Origin: Alphaproteobacteria bacterium UBA6376
GTDB taxonomy: Bacteria; Pseudomonadota; Alphaproteobacteria; Rs-D84
Length of the DNA: 64,000 nucleotides
Reading direction: 5' to 3'
Assembly (NCBI GenBank): GCA_002437665.1
Contig: DJQW01000001.1
Location: 488,684-552,683, forward strand
Below the pieces are notes generated by a model. That model saw nothing but the letters and a program-made list of their open reading frames with translations. It had not been told where the DNA came from and made no database searches. Below, in pieces: positions 51,363 through 60,497 of the stretch. Position numbers and translations under genes: made by a program. Within the stretch, counting starts at the first letter, position 1. Each line of letters begins with the position of its first letter.

Positions 51363-52346
51363 ATGGCAAAAAAACAAATAGAGGTAATTGAACGCGATGG
51401 CGCAAAAACTGTCGCCAAAAAGACGTCTTATATCACATGGGTAAAGCGTGTGTTTGCGATTGTGTCCGTGGTGTGGATTGCGCTGGTCGTGTGGACGCCA
51501 CTGCATATCAAAAACACGTATTCGGGCCCGATAAAGAAATCGATTGTTGTGTCGATGTTCTTTGACCTGCAACGCAATATCGCGACACAGTACGAAAACC
51601 TGTTGGACGGTATTAAAAAATCCATCAATTTGGAAAAACCGGTGTCTTTTGCCATTGACAAGGTCAAGGTTGCCGAAAACGCCGTGGCTAAGGTAACAGA
51701 TGCCACCGCTGATGCGAAAAAGACCACGGGTCAGGCAACCAAGGCAACATCTGATGCAAAACAGGTGACTGGCCTGATTGGAAAATTCGGTGTCAAAACG
51801 GGTGGTTTGGACAAGGCGATTGATGCCGCTGACAAGAATATAGCCAAGGCAAATCAGGCCGTCGCCCGCGTGGATGACACCGCCGCATTGGTCAACAGCA
51901 AACTGGACAGCGTTGAACGCGAACTGACATCTGTATTACAGGTTCAGATTGACCAAATGATTGACGAAGCAATCAAGAAACAACTGGACAAAGGTACGGG
52001 CGGTTTGGGCACAACATTGCTGACCAACTATGGGATTCAGCACGTTTATCCATGGCGTCCATCATCATGGCCGGTCGCAACAAAAATCTATAACGACCTG
52101 TCTAAATCCAGTTTAAGCACCATTCAAATCATCACCAGCACGGTCGATAAATACTTCGGCTATGTCGCATGGGGATTGGTCATTGCCGCATGGGCGGTTG
52201 GTGCGCTGGTGTGGTTGATGCTGTTCAAGAAAGTCAAAGCAATGATTGCACCATTTATCGTATGTCCACGCTGTGGCCACACATTTGCCGACAAGCGTAC
52301 CGCATATGGTATTTTGAAGGCACTGCAACCGTGGAAATGGTTATAA
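51363..52346 (+). CDS. Uncharacterised membrane protein: TM, coiled coil, TM, zinc ribbon
   Basis: The 327-aa protein has a membrane helix (about 28-48), a long helical/coiled-coil stretch rich in Ala, Lys and Asp (about 95-215) and a second helix (about 270-292). The C-terminal CPRCGHTFADK looks like half a zinc ribbon. Two membrane passes would place the coiled coil in the periplasm and both ends in the cytosol. GGGAGGG precedes ATG 51363. Function unknown. Confidence 0.7.
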   Translation: MAKKQIEVIERDGAKTVAKKTSYITWVKRVFAIVSVVWIALVVWTPLHIKNTYSGPIKKSIVVSMFFDLQRNIATQYENLLDGIKKSINLEKPVSFAIDKVKVAENAVAKVTDATADAKKTTGQATKATSDAKQVTGLIGKFGVKTGGLDKAIDAADKNIAKANQAVARVDDTAALVNSKLDSVERELTSVLQVQIDQMIDEAIKKQLDKGTGGLGTTLLTNYGIQHVYPWRPSSWPVATKIYNDLSKSSLSTIQIITSTVDKYFGYVAWGLVIAAWAVGALVWLMLFKKVKAMIAPFIVCPRCGHTFADKRTAYGILKALQPWKWL

Positions 52347-52349
52347 ACG

Positions 52350-52538
52350 ATGAATCCATACGTATTATTTTGTTACTGTAATATCATGCGTGATATGCGC
52401 AGTTTGCGCCGTTTCTTGGCGACGATGGATGCGCGCATGCGTACTCGTCGCGGTATGAATGCACGGATGGTCACGCGTCGATACGCCACGTCGCGTGCAA
52501 TGATTCAGCGCAAATATTCGCGCCAAAAAAGAATCTGA
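52350..52538 (+). CDS. Small Arg/Met-rich basic protein (possible)
   Basis: The 62-codon frame fills the gap between two cluster genes, 3 nt after one and 13 nt before the next. The product is strongly basic, with many Arg and Met. The ribosome site is poor. Position supports coding; composition leaves doubt. Confidence 0.4.
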   Translation: MNPYVLFCYCNIMRDMRSLRRFLATMDARMRTRRGMNARMVTRRYATSRAMIQRKYSRQKRI

Positions 52539-52551
52539 ATGGGGGACGCAT

Positions 52552-52830
52552 ATGCCAGAAACAACAAAGGTCAAATTGGATCAAAGCGTTTTTGACGACG
52601 CGTACCGCGTCAGATTATCAGGATTGCGATACACCGCGATTGCAGGTTGTGCCGTGATGGGAACATTACTGTTGGGCAGTGTCGTCACCCAGTTGCAACA
52701 GGCAAATGAACTGAGAAAACAAGAAATCCAGTTAAAACAACGTGAACTGGATTTACGTGCGCGCCAGCATACGCTGGATTCATTGCGGTTTGAATATTTG
52801 CAGAAAAATATGTCAAATCGCCGAAAATAA
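52552..52830 (+). CDS. Small membrane protein with coiled coil
   Basis: The 92-aa protein has one membrane helix (about 26-47) and a following charged helix (QLKQRELDLRARQHTLDS) likely to form a coiled coil. GGGGGA precedes the ATG. No known family. Last gene of the tgt-linked cluster, before tRNA-Gly. Confidence 0.6.
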   Translation: MPETTKVKLDQSVFDDAYRVRLSGLRYTAIAGCAVMGTLLLGSVVTQLQQANELRKQEIQLKQRELDLRARQHTLDSLRFEYLQKNMSNRRK

Positions 52831-52874
52831 TGCTTGCATTCTGATAAAGAATATGTCAGAATATGCCACGCAGT

Positions 52875-52951
52875 GCGAGCGTAGCTCAGTTGGCTAGAGC
52901 GCAACCTTGCCAAGGTTGAGGTCGAGGGTTCGAGCCCCTTTGCTCGCACCA
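52875..52951 (+). tRNA. tRNA-Gly (GCC)
   Basis: The 77-nt gene has acceptor GCGAGCG/TGCTCGC, CAACC/GGTTG anticodon stem with loop TTGCCAA giving GCC, T-loop TTCGA and encoded CCA. Confidence 0.95.
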
Positions 52952-52961
52952 GATATTCAAG

Positions 52962-52985
52962 ACCACCCATTCGGGTGGTTTTTTG
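52962..52985 (+). terminator. Terminator of tRNA-Gly
   Basis: ACCACCC / GGGTGGT stem with ATTC loop and T-run, 10 nt after the tRNA. Confidence 0.85.
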
Positions 52986-53047
52986 TTTTATTGATTGCGG
53001 GGGCAAAAAGTGGTAAAATACTGGGGACTTAGATAAAGGGGGGCACA

Positions 53048-53332
53048 ATGCCAAAACAAGTAAAAGAAATCAACAAAACAGAAACACTGTTATCTGAAAT
53101 CAATACCAAGATAGGCTATTTTGCGAAATTCTTGTGGTACACAATTATGGCATATTTGCTGGGCGCGCTGATGTGTGCGTTTGGCTTGGGATTTATGGCC
53201 ACAGAATTTGACGGTCTGATTTTATTGGGACTGTTGTTTGTGTTGTTTGGCGTCGGACTGGCGGTAACAATGTTCATCTTGTCATTGTTGTCATTGCGCC
53301 GCGCGACCAAGAATATCGGCTGCATTGAATAA
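53048..53332 (+). CDS. Small two-helix membrane protein
   Basis: The 94-aa protein has two strong hydrophobic segments (about 32-52 and 58-82) with charged ends. No family recognised. AAGGGGGG precedes the ATG. Confidence 0.65.
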   Translation: MPKQVKEINKTETLLSEINTKIGYFAKFLWYTIMAYLLGALMCAFGLGFMATEFDGLILLGLLFVLFGVGLAVTMFILSLLSLRRATKNIGCIE

Positions 53333-53390
53333 GTTTGACTATAATAGACGTTCCTGTTCCATATTCAAGATTATCGGGAGAAAAGTGCAA

Positions 53391-55304
53391 ATGATAAATT
53401 TGAAAGAAATCAAGTTGGTAATTTGGGACTTGGATGATACGTTTTGGACAGGAACGTTGTCTGAAAATGGCGCATCGCCAATACAGGAAAATATAAAACT
53501 GGTCAAAGATTTAACAAATCGTGGCATAGTAAATTCAATATGTTCTAAAAATGACTATCGCACAGTTATCAAAGAATTGAACAAGCCGGAATATCAAAAT
53601 GTTTTGGAATATTTCGTTTTCCCATCTGTTGATTGATCGCCAAAGGGGAACAGAATCAAACAACTGATTTCTGATATGAATTTGCGACCACAAAACGTAT
53701 TGTTCATAGATGACAATATTGGAAATTTGAACGAAGCAATTTTTTATTGCCCTGAAATCAAGGCATCATTGCCAGATATTATAAACGAACTGGTGCAAAA
53801 CTGTCCAACGTTGGGCAAAGACGATTCAAATCATTCCAGATTAAAACAATATAAGTTATTAGAAATAAAGCAATCAGAAAGCCATAAGTTTTCATCAAAT
53901 GATGAATTTTTGAAAAGCAGCGAAATCAAAATAAATATTTGCGGCGATTGTACAGCCAAGGCGGAACGTATTCTGGAATTAGTGAATCGTTCTAATCAAA
54001 TGAATTACACAAAAATTCGTCTGGAAAAACCGGCGTTGGACGATTTGCTGGCAAATGACGCATTTGAAAACAGATACATTACAATGCGTGATAAATTTGG
54101 TGATTATGGAATCGTTGGCTTTTATTCATTAAATAAACAAACCAAACATCTGGAACATTTTTTATTTTCGTGCAGGATTCTGGGCACGGGTTTGGATCAA
54201 TACATTTATCAAAAGTTAGAATTTCCATCATTGAACATAGTCGGAAATGTATCAAATCAGTTGGTAAAGCGGTCAACCGTTGATTGGATATCTGAATCAG
54301 ACGAATTGGTTTCGCGCAATAATAAATCACAGAAATATAGTATTTTGTTCAAAGGGCCATGCGACCTGCAGAGCGTTATACCATATTTAGACAGTCAAAA
54401 CATAGATACAGAATTTATTCACACCAATGCAAATGAGCCCAGTACGATTTCCCAGCAATGCCTGACTCATATCGTACAATCGCATAAATTCCCCAAACAG
54501 TACTGTGAAGAAATATTGAAATCTGCACCTGTTCTAAGCAGTATGGATTTTGATACCAATATTTTCACCAAGGATTATGATTTTGTATTTTTGTCCACAT
54601 TACTCGAAGGGCAAATCCCCCTGTATAGAAATAAAAAGGACGGTTATTATATTTGCTATGGCAATATCAATTACCCTTTTACAGATGCCAAGAGTTGGCC
54701 GCATCTGTTGAATGACGAGCAAACTTATGAGGTGCATTTTACAAAGGCGTTGTTGAAAAAATTATCAACAGAATTTGAATATATTGGTTTGCCAACACCA
54801 GAAAATGTCTTGGAAAATATTTTGTATATTCGCCAACATTTGTCTGATAAAACCAGATTGGTTTTAATTTTAGGTTCAGAAACAGATTGTAATCATGCAA
54901 CCACACCAGGGTTGGAATCTGTGGCTAAATCGTATCGCGCCATAAACAAATTGTTAAAAGAACGATTGGCGAATTACGACAATATTGATTTCGTTGATAT
55001 AAATGATTTTATTTCATCACAAGATGATTTTACGGATTGTACCAATCATTATGTCAGGGGTGTATATTTCAAAATTGCACAACGGGTAAATGAAATAATA
55101 AATTCTGGTGACGCATTGATATTAAATCCAAAATTCAAGAAGCGTCTGAACAGATTGAAACGGCGATATGTTTTAACCCGCTTAAAAAGGATATTTGCAA
55201 TAAACAGACGCGCGCATTATGACCAGAAATTACATGATATAAGGACAGAGATTGACGGTCTGACGCAAATTATTCGCATCGCCGATTCAAAAAGCAAAAG
55301 ATAA
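53391..55304 (+). pseudogene. HAD-IIIC/FkbH-like protein interrupted by an in-frame TGA
   Basis: Read through TGA 53634-53636 the frame gives one 637-residue protein. HAD motif I (VIWDLDDTFWTGTL) and CSKND (about 1-81) come first, then, after the TGA, SPKGNRI and VLFIDDN. The TGA falls exactly where FkbH proteins have Trp before SPK. A GNAT-like domain (RYITMRDKFGDYGIVGFYS) and an SGNH-like C-terminal part follow. FkbH-like enzymes load glycerol-derived units or act in surface-glycan or natural-product pathways. The gene is AT-rich, suggesting transfer. Nonsense mutation, read-through or sequencing error are all possible. Confidence 0.7.
53676..55304 (+). CDS. Downstream open part of the FkbH-like gene
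   Basis: This 542-codon stretch starts at the first ATG after the TGA (53676) and would still encode the end of the HAD domain, the GNAT-like domain (about 125-215) and the SGNH-like region with LGSETDCN and a D-x-x-H-like DCTNHY. No clear ribosome site precedes ATG 53676, so independent translation is doubtful; it is listed because the frame is intact. Confidence 0.4.
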   Translation: MNLRPQNVLFIDDNIGNLNEAIFYCPEIKASLPDIINELVQNCPTLGKDDSNHSRLKQYKLLEIKQSESHKFSSNDEFLKSSEIKINICGDCTAKAERILELVNRSNQMNYTKIRLEKPALDDLLANDAFENRYITMRDKFGDYGIVGFYSLNKQTKHLEHFLFSCRILGTGLDQYIYQKLEFPSLNIVGNVSNQLVKRSTVDWISESDELVSRNNKSQKYSILFKGPCDLQSVIPYLDSQNIDTEFIHTNANEPSTISQQCLTHIVQSHKFPKQYCEEILKSAPVLSSMDFDTNIFTKDYDFVFLSTLLEGQIPLYRNKKDGYYICYGNINYPFTDAKSWPHLLNDEQTYEVHFTKALLKKLSTEFEYIGLPTPENVLENILYIRQHLSDKTRLVLILGSETDCNHATTPGLESVAKSYRAINKLLKERLANYDNIDFVDINDFISSQDDFTDCTNHYVRGVYFKIAQRVNEIINSGDALILNPKFKKRLNRLKRRYVLTRLKRIFAINRRAHYDQKLHDIRTEIDGLTQIIRIADSKSKR

Positions 55305-55307
55305 AAA

Positions 55308-55336
55308 ACACACCGCCAAATGGCGGTGCGTTTTTT
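55308..55336. terminator. Bidirectional terminator
   Basis: CACCGCC / GGCGGTG stem with T- and A-runs between the FkbH-like gene and the convergent tolC-like gene. Confidence 0.8.
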
Positions 55337-56621
55337 ATTCATCGTCCTGAATTTTCAGACCCAGATTTTCAGGCGTCAGCAATCCCGTTGCGGACAGCAC
55401 CGCAAAGAATGCACTGGTGCGGCCAAATTTTGCCTGTGCCAATGAAACCTGTGTGTTCAGCAATTCTTGTTCGGCATTCAGCACGTCCAGCACCGTGCGG
55501 CGTCCGCGCTTTTGTTCGTCGCGCGTTCCCGACAGTGCCATTTTGTTTGCCTTGACGCCCGCTTCGGCGGCGGTGATTGCTGCGGCCTGTGCGTCGTACA
55601 TATTCCACGCCTGATGCAGGGATTCTGTGATTGTACGCTGGGCGTTGACGGTTTGTTCTTGGATTCCATCAACGGTATAGCGAACCTTGTCCACGTTGGC
55701 AAATGCGTTGCCCTTGTCATACAGTGGCATTTTCAGGTACACGCCGATACGGCTGTCGCGGACTTTATCAATATACGGGACATCTTCGATTTGCATAATC
55801 GAACCACGCACGTCAACCGCCGGCAGCATAGATTTACGCGCCACAACGATTTTTTCGCGGGCGGCTTTCTCTTTGGATTGCAATGCCAAAATCACAGGGT
55901 GATTTTTCATCGCGTATTCAACCGCGTCGTCCACTGTTGCGGGAAATAACTGTTCCATACGTTCCAAATCGATTTCTGTAAATTCAGACGGTGCATCACC
56001 ATATACACGGCGGAATGTTTCAACCGCATTGTCATATTTTGCCTGTGCGTCCGCCAATGCGTACTTTGCCATTTCCACGCGCGCAGATGCCTGTGCCACG
56101 TCGGTCTTGGTCAGACGGCCCACACGAGCATTGTCGGCGCAATAATTATAGTATTCTTGCAATACGCGTTGGTTGTTTTGGTTCAGTTTCAAAACCTCGT
56201 CCGCACGCAGAACGGCAATATACGCGTTGATTGCGTTCAGAAATGTATCTTGTTCGGTGGCGTACAATGCGGCTGTTTCGGCATCGCGTACGGCGCGCGC
56301 CCCCTTGTACTGGGCAATGGTGGAAAAACCTTCGAATATATTCTGTTGAAATTCCAATCCGACGCCCACCGGATTATAGTCAAACGAATAATCGCCCAGT
56401 TTTGTGCGTGCCGCGCCGGCATTGGCGGACACACCCAAATACGGTTTGAATCCCGCACTGGACGCCGACACATCGGCATCGGCCGCGCGCAGGGCGGCGC
56501 GCTGGCTTTTAATCACAGGGTTTGATTCATACACGTTTTGCAGTTCTGAATACATATCGGCATTTGACGCCAATGGTGTCAACGCCACCAACATACCGAT
56601 TAAACAATAATTCAGTTTCAT
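55335..56621 (-). CDS. TolC-family outer-membrane efflux protein
   Basis: The 428-aa protein has a signal peptide (cleavage near ASNA) and two repeats of coiled-coil helices with NPVIKSQRAALRAADADV and GLEFQQNIFEGFSTIAQY, as in TolC/OEP proteins. The trimer forms the outer-membrane duct. It is last in the six-gene exporter operon, 12 bp after the permease gene, so it is the dedicated exit channel. Confidence 0.9.
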   Translation of the reverse strand: MKLNYCLIGMLVALTPLASNADMYSELQNVYESNPVIKSQRAALRAADADVSASSAGFKPYLGVSANAGAARTKLGDYSFDYNPVGVGLEFQQNIFEGFSTIAQYKGARAVRDAETAALYATEQDTFLNAINAYIAVLRADEVLKLNQNNQRVLQEYYNYCADNARVGRLTKTDVAQASARVEMAKYALADAQAKYDNAVETFRRVYGDAPSEFTEIDLERMEQLFPATVDDAVEYAMKNHPVILALQSKEKAAREKIVVARKSMLPAVDVRGSIMQIEDVPYIDKVRDSRIGVYLKMPLYDKGNAFANVDKVRYTVDGIQEQTVNAQRTITESLHQAWNMYDAQAAAITAAEAGVKANKMALSGTRDEQKRGRRTVLDVLNAEQELLNTQVSLAQAKFGRTSAFFAVLSATGLLTPENLGLKIQDDE

Positions 56622-56633
56622 ACCTTTTTCCCC

Positions 56634-57731
56634 TTATAATGTTGTTTTGAACTTTTTAATTGCGAATACCCATATAATTGCGCCCACCGCCAGCATGTAC
56701 GTGCACTGGCGCGCGAAGTATTCGATATCCGACCCTTTCAGAATAATGTTGCGAACCATATACGCATAGTGCGACAACGGATTCACCGAACTGACATATT
56801 GCAACAATACCGGCATATTTTCAGTCGGAATAATTGCCCCCGACAGCATCAGCGACATAAACGCCACAATCACGACGCCCAATAACGCCTGTTGCTGGGT
56901 ATTTGTATAGTTTGACAGCAATACCGCAATCCCCGATGCCGGCACGCAAAATACCAAGAACCCCAGAATAAACATCAGGTGCGATCCGACAAACGGAATG
57001 CCAAACACCGTGCGCCCAATAAATAAAATCGACAGCATAATCAAAAACGACACCAGAATATATGGCAAAACCTTGCCCAAGATAATGTCGTACTTTGATA
57101 TCGGGGCGGACACCAGCGTTTCAATCGTGCCGCTTTCCTTTTCCTTGGTAATGGAAATGGTAATCAGAATCAGCAACGCCAAAAACACCAGCACCGCAAT
57201 CAGCGACGGAACCATAAACCACGGTGTGTTCAGTTCTGGGTTAAACAATATTCGCATATCAAATTTAATCGGCGACGCGGGCATCGGATAATTCATTTCG
57301 CGCACGGTCGATAATACCACGCCCGCCAAATAGCCCTCGATGCTCTGGGCTTTCAAGATGTTCATGGAATCAATCAGAATCTGGATTTGCCCTTCGCCAC
57401 GAATCAAACTCTTGGTCAGACCGCCCGCTGGCGCGACAATCGCAACATCGGCATCGCCCGATTGCACAACAGATACCGCATCGCGCGTCGATGTGTCCGC
57501 ACGTACGAACCAGCCCGACCCAATGGCGTGATTATAAACCTTGTCCATAACAACGTCGTTTGGCGTCATGTCCACCGCCAGACGCAGATTCTTGGCCTCT
57601 AACGTAATTGCACCACTGTAAATAATCAGCTGCACCGCCGGCATAACCATAACCGCGACCAGCAAGACAGGATCGCGCAACAGGGCGATGATTTCTTTCT
57701 TGAAAAATCCCAGCAGACGTTTCTTTTTCAT
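56634..57731 (-). CDS. ABC-2 type permease (exporter subunit 2)
   Basis: The 365-aa protein has an N-terminal helix, a large periplasmic region (about 50-175) and five more helices ending near 360, as in YbhR/YbhS. It contains the ABC-2 landmark KEKESGTIETLVSAPIS. ATG 57731 overlaps the TGA of the preceding permease. With its partner it forms the membrane path of the exporter. Confidence 0.88.
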   Translation of the reverse strand: MKKKRLLGFFKKEIIALLRDPVLLVAVMVMPAVQLIIYSGAITLEAKNLRLAVDMTPNDVVMDKVYNHAIGSGWFVRADTSTRDAVSVVQSGDADVAIVAPAGGLTKSLIRGEGQIQILIDSMNILKAQSIEGYLAGVVLSTVREMNYPMPASPIKFDMRILFNPELNTPWFMVPSLIAVLVFLALLILITISITKEKESGTIETLVSAPISKYDIILGKVLPYILVSFLIMLSILFIGRTVFGIPFVGSHLMFILGFLVFCVPASGIAVLLSNYTNTQQQALLGVVIVAFMSLMLSGAIIPTENMPVLLQYVSSVNPLSHYAYMVRNIILKGSDIEYFARQCTYMLAVGAIIWVFAIKKFKTTL

Positions 57732-58846
57732 TCCAATGTCCTTTTGAACCGTGTCAGACATGCAACCAACAGCACGACCGCAATCGCACCAATCGCGGCG
57801 AACTGACGCCACAGGGCGGTAATCGGACTGCCTTTCAAGAATTGATCGCGGGTGATTTCAATATAGAAACGTGCCGGAAATACGTCGGACACCGCCTGAT
57901 AAATTCCGCCCATATATTCCACCGGAAATACAAAGCCCGACAGCACCACCGTCGGCAACAGGCCGACAATCAGCGCAAACTGAATCGCAACCTCTTGTTT
58001 ATGGGTGGACACAGATATGAACAGCCCCATTGCCAAATACCCCAAAATAAACAGCAACGTCGCCAGCGTCAGGGTCAGATAACTGCCCACAAATGGCACG
58101 CCAAAGACCGTGCGCGCAACAATGAACACCAATATAAATCCAATGAATGACAAAATGGCGTACGGCAAAACCTTGCCCACAATGATTTCCAGCGTGGTTG
58201 CCGGTGTGGACAACAGCATTTCCATTGAACCCTTTTCCCATTCGCGACAAATCGTCAGCGTGGTCAGCATAATCGCCACCAGCGCAATAATCACCGCCGA
58301 CAGCCCCGGCACAGAAAACCAGCGCGAATTTAGTTCGGGGTTAAACAGGTATCGCGATTTGAACGACAGGGGCGACGCTGACGTATTCATTTTCAGAATC
58401 TTGACCGCGGCATTGGTGTTTATGGTGCTCATATAATTCGTGATTGCGATAATTGATGAATTGTCCGCGCCATCAACCATAACCTGAACGTTACCGGTGC
58501 GTCCGGCCAGAACCTCGCGTTCAAAATCGGGTGGAACAACCAACACGGCGCGTGCGCGTTCGGCCAAAATTTCATCAAATCCCACGTCTGGGTTATCAAT
58601 CGGGTACGGTTTGAAATAATCCGAACTGCCAAATGTGTCAATCAACATACGTGAACTTTCCGTGCGGTCTGCATCATAGTACGCCATTTTGATGGAACGA
58701 ATATTAAACTCGATAGAATTACCCAAAATCAGCACAATCGCCAACGGCAACAACAACGCAATAATCAGCGTAAACGGGTCACGCAGAATATGTTTGCATT
58801 CTTTGGAAAAAATGGCCGCCGCACGTTCGCGGGAAAAGAATCTCAT
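57728..58846 (-). CDS. ABC-2 type permease (exporter subunit 1)
   Basis: The 372-aa protein has the same layout as its neighbour: N-terminal helix (about 25-45), periplasmic domain, then five helices, with CREWEKGSMEMLLSTPAT as the ABC-2 signature. The two permeases presumably form a heterodimer. ATGA overlaps on both sides. Confidence 0.88.
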   Translation of the reverse strand: MRFFSRERAAAIFSKECKHILRDPFTLIIALLLPLAIVLILGNSIEFNIRSIKMAYYDADRTESSRMLIDTFGSSDYFKPYPIDNPDVGFDEILAERARAVLVVPPDFEREVLAGRTGNVQVMVDGADNSSIIAITNYMSTINTNAAVKILKMNTSASPLSFKSRYLFNPELNSRWFSVPGLSAVIIALVAIMLTTLTICREWEKGSMEMLLSTPATTLEIIVGKVLPYAILSFIGFILVFIVARTVFGVPFVGSYLTLTLATLLFILGYLAMGLFISVSTHKQEVAIQFALIVGLLPTVVLSGFVFPVEYMGGIYQAVSDVFPARFYIEITRDQFLKGSPITALWRQFAAIGAIAVVLLVACLTRFKRTLE

Positions 58847-59766
58847 CTGTTTTGCCCCTCTACCAATCTGATAAATACGTCTTCCAGTGATGGCGATATC
58901 TTTTTTATGTCGAAATATTTTTTGTACCGTTCAATCTGGGCGCGCGCATCAATCCCATCACGAAAGCGAATATGCCAATGACGTCCGTATGGTTCGCAAA
59001 TGTCCAAGATTTTTTTTGGCGGAAATACCGGATTGTCGACGCGCGGTGTGAAATTGTACAGCGTGTCGCCAAACGTCTGTTGCTTCAAATTTTTCGGCGA
59101 ATCAATCGCAATCAGTTCGCCCGCGCGCATCAGTGCGATGCGGTCGCAATTTTCGGCCTCGTCCATATAATGGGTGGTAACAAAAATCGTCTTGCCGTCC
59201 GACGCCAATTTTTTAATCAGCGACCAAAAACGCTGGCGCGATACGGGCGCAACACCGGCGGTTGGTTCGTCCAAGAATATAATCTTTGGGTCATGCAGCA
59301 ACGCAACGCACAGCGCGATTTCCTGTTTAATTCCCCCGGGCAGGTCACGTACCACCGTTGACAGTTTTTCGTCGAATCCGATAAATTTCAGCAATGCGCG
59401 ACGCCGGCGCAAATATACCGATTCTGGCAAATCACGCAACGCGGCGGCAAAATCAAAATTCTCTTTGATGGACAACCCGTCATACAACGTAAAATGCTGG
59501 GACATATATCCCACACTCTGTTTAATCAGGTTCGCATTACCATTTACAAATTCATGACCGTCAATAACGACGCGACCGTCCGATGCCGGCAACAAACCGC
59601 ACAAAACACGAATAGTCGTCGTCTTGCCCGCACCATTTGCGCCCAAGAAACCAAATATCTCGCCTGCGCAAACGCTGAACGAAACATCGCGCACAGCGCA
59701 AAAATCGCCAAAGCGCACATACAGGTTGCAAACATCTACGATTGGGGCATTGTCTTTCTGTTTCAT
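58843..59766 (-). CDS. ABC transporter ATP-binding protein (exporter ATPase 2)
   Basis: The 307-aa protein has Walker A GANGAGKTT, signature LPGGIKQEI (a divergent form of LSGGQ), Walker B IIFLDEPTAGV and H-loop THYMDEAENCD. A C-terminal extension (about 225-307) is typical of YbhF-like exporters. It overlaps both neighbours by ATGA. Confidence 0.9.
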   Translation of the reverse strand: MKQKDNAPIVDVCNLYVRFGDFCAVRDVSFSVCAGEIFGFLGANGAGKTTTIRVLCGLLPASDGRVVIDGHEFVNGNANLIKQSVGYMSQHFTLYDGLSIKENFDFAAALRDLPESVYLRRRRALLKFIGFDEKLSTVVRDLPGGIKQEIALCVALLHDPKIIFLDEPTAGVAPVSRQRFWSLIKKLASDGKTIFVTTHYMDEAENCDRIALMRAGELIAIDSPKNLKQQTFGDTLYNFTPRVDNPVFPPKKILDICEPYGRHWHIRFRDGIDARAQIERYKKYFDIKKISPSLEDVFIRLVEGQNR

Positions 59767-60497
59767 TTTGCATCGCCCCCACGTTTCAGGAAATATTCAT
59801 CAAAATTCGCCGCCCGCGACGCGCGCAACAGTTCCTTGGGCTCGCCCGTGCCCAAGACGTGTCCGCGTTCCATCAAAACAACCTCGCCACAGCGTTCGGC
59901 CTCGTCCATATATGCGGTGGTCATAATGACCAAAATTCCTTGTTGCTGGGCCGCGTGTAATAAATCCCAGAACTCGCGTCGGCTGATTGGGTCAACGCCG
60001 TTTGTCGGTTCATCCAACAGCATTACGCGCGGACTGCGCAGCAATGCGCAAATCAGCCCCAGTTTTTTATACATTCCACCCGACAGGTTGCCCGCGGTTC
60101 TGTCCAGAAACTTGTCCAAGCGCGCCATGTGCAGCAATTCTGCCTTTTTCTTTTTATATTCGGCATCGGGTATGCCATACAGCCGGCGAAAGAAATCCAA
60201 ATGTTCGTCCACCGACAGGTCGGCGTATAAACTCTGGCTCTGTGGCATATACGCGACAGATTCACGCGCATCGGCAAAATCAATCGCGCGCCCATTCTCA
60301 TAATAGGTTATTTTTCCCTTGTTCGGTCGCATCAGTTCCAGCATCAGCCGGAACAGGGTGGTTTTCCCAGCACCCGCCGGCCCAATTACACCATACAGTG
60401 TCGCTGGGTTAAAGTGCATTGACACATTGTCCAGTGCAACAACATCACCGAACCGCTTGGTCACGCCGGAAATATCAATACCAATTTGCTTATTCAT
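59763..60497 (-). CDS. ABC transporter ATP-binding protein (exporter ATPase 1)
   Basis: The 244-aa protein has Walker A GPAGAGKTT, signature NLSGGMYKKL, Walker B VMLLDEPTNGVDP and H-loop AYMDEAERCG. With the next gene it corresponds to the two halves of E. coli YbhF, which is one fused protein; here they are separate. It overlaps hlyD by 8 bp. Confidence 0.9.
   Translation of the reverse strand: MNKQIGIDISGVTKRFGDVVALDNVSMHFNPATLYGVIGPAGAGKTTLFRLMLELMRPNKGKITYYENGRAIDFADARESVAYMPQSQSLYADLSVDEHLDFFRRLYGIPDAEYKKKKAELLHMARLDKFLDRTAGNLSGGMYKKLGLICALLRSPRVMLLDEPTNGVDPISRREFWDLLHAAQQQGILVIMTTAYMDEAERCGEVVLMERGHVLGTGEPKELLRASRAANFDEYFLKRGGDAK

Noticed and set aside
53391..55304. UGA read as Trp throughout the genome
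   Set aside because: Several conserved genes end properly in TGA (prmC, queA, tgt, DUF378 gene, exporter permease), so the code is standard.
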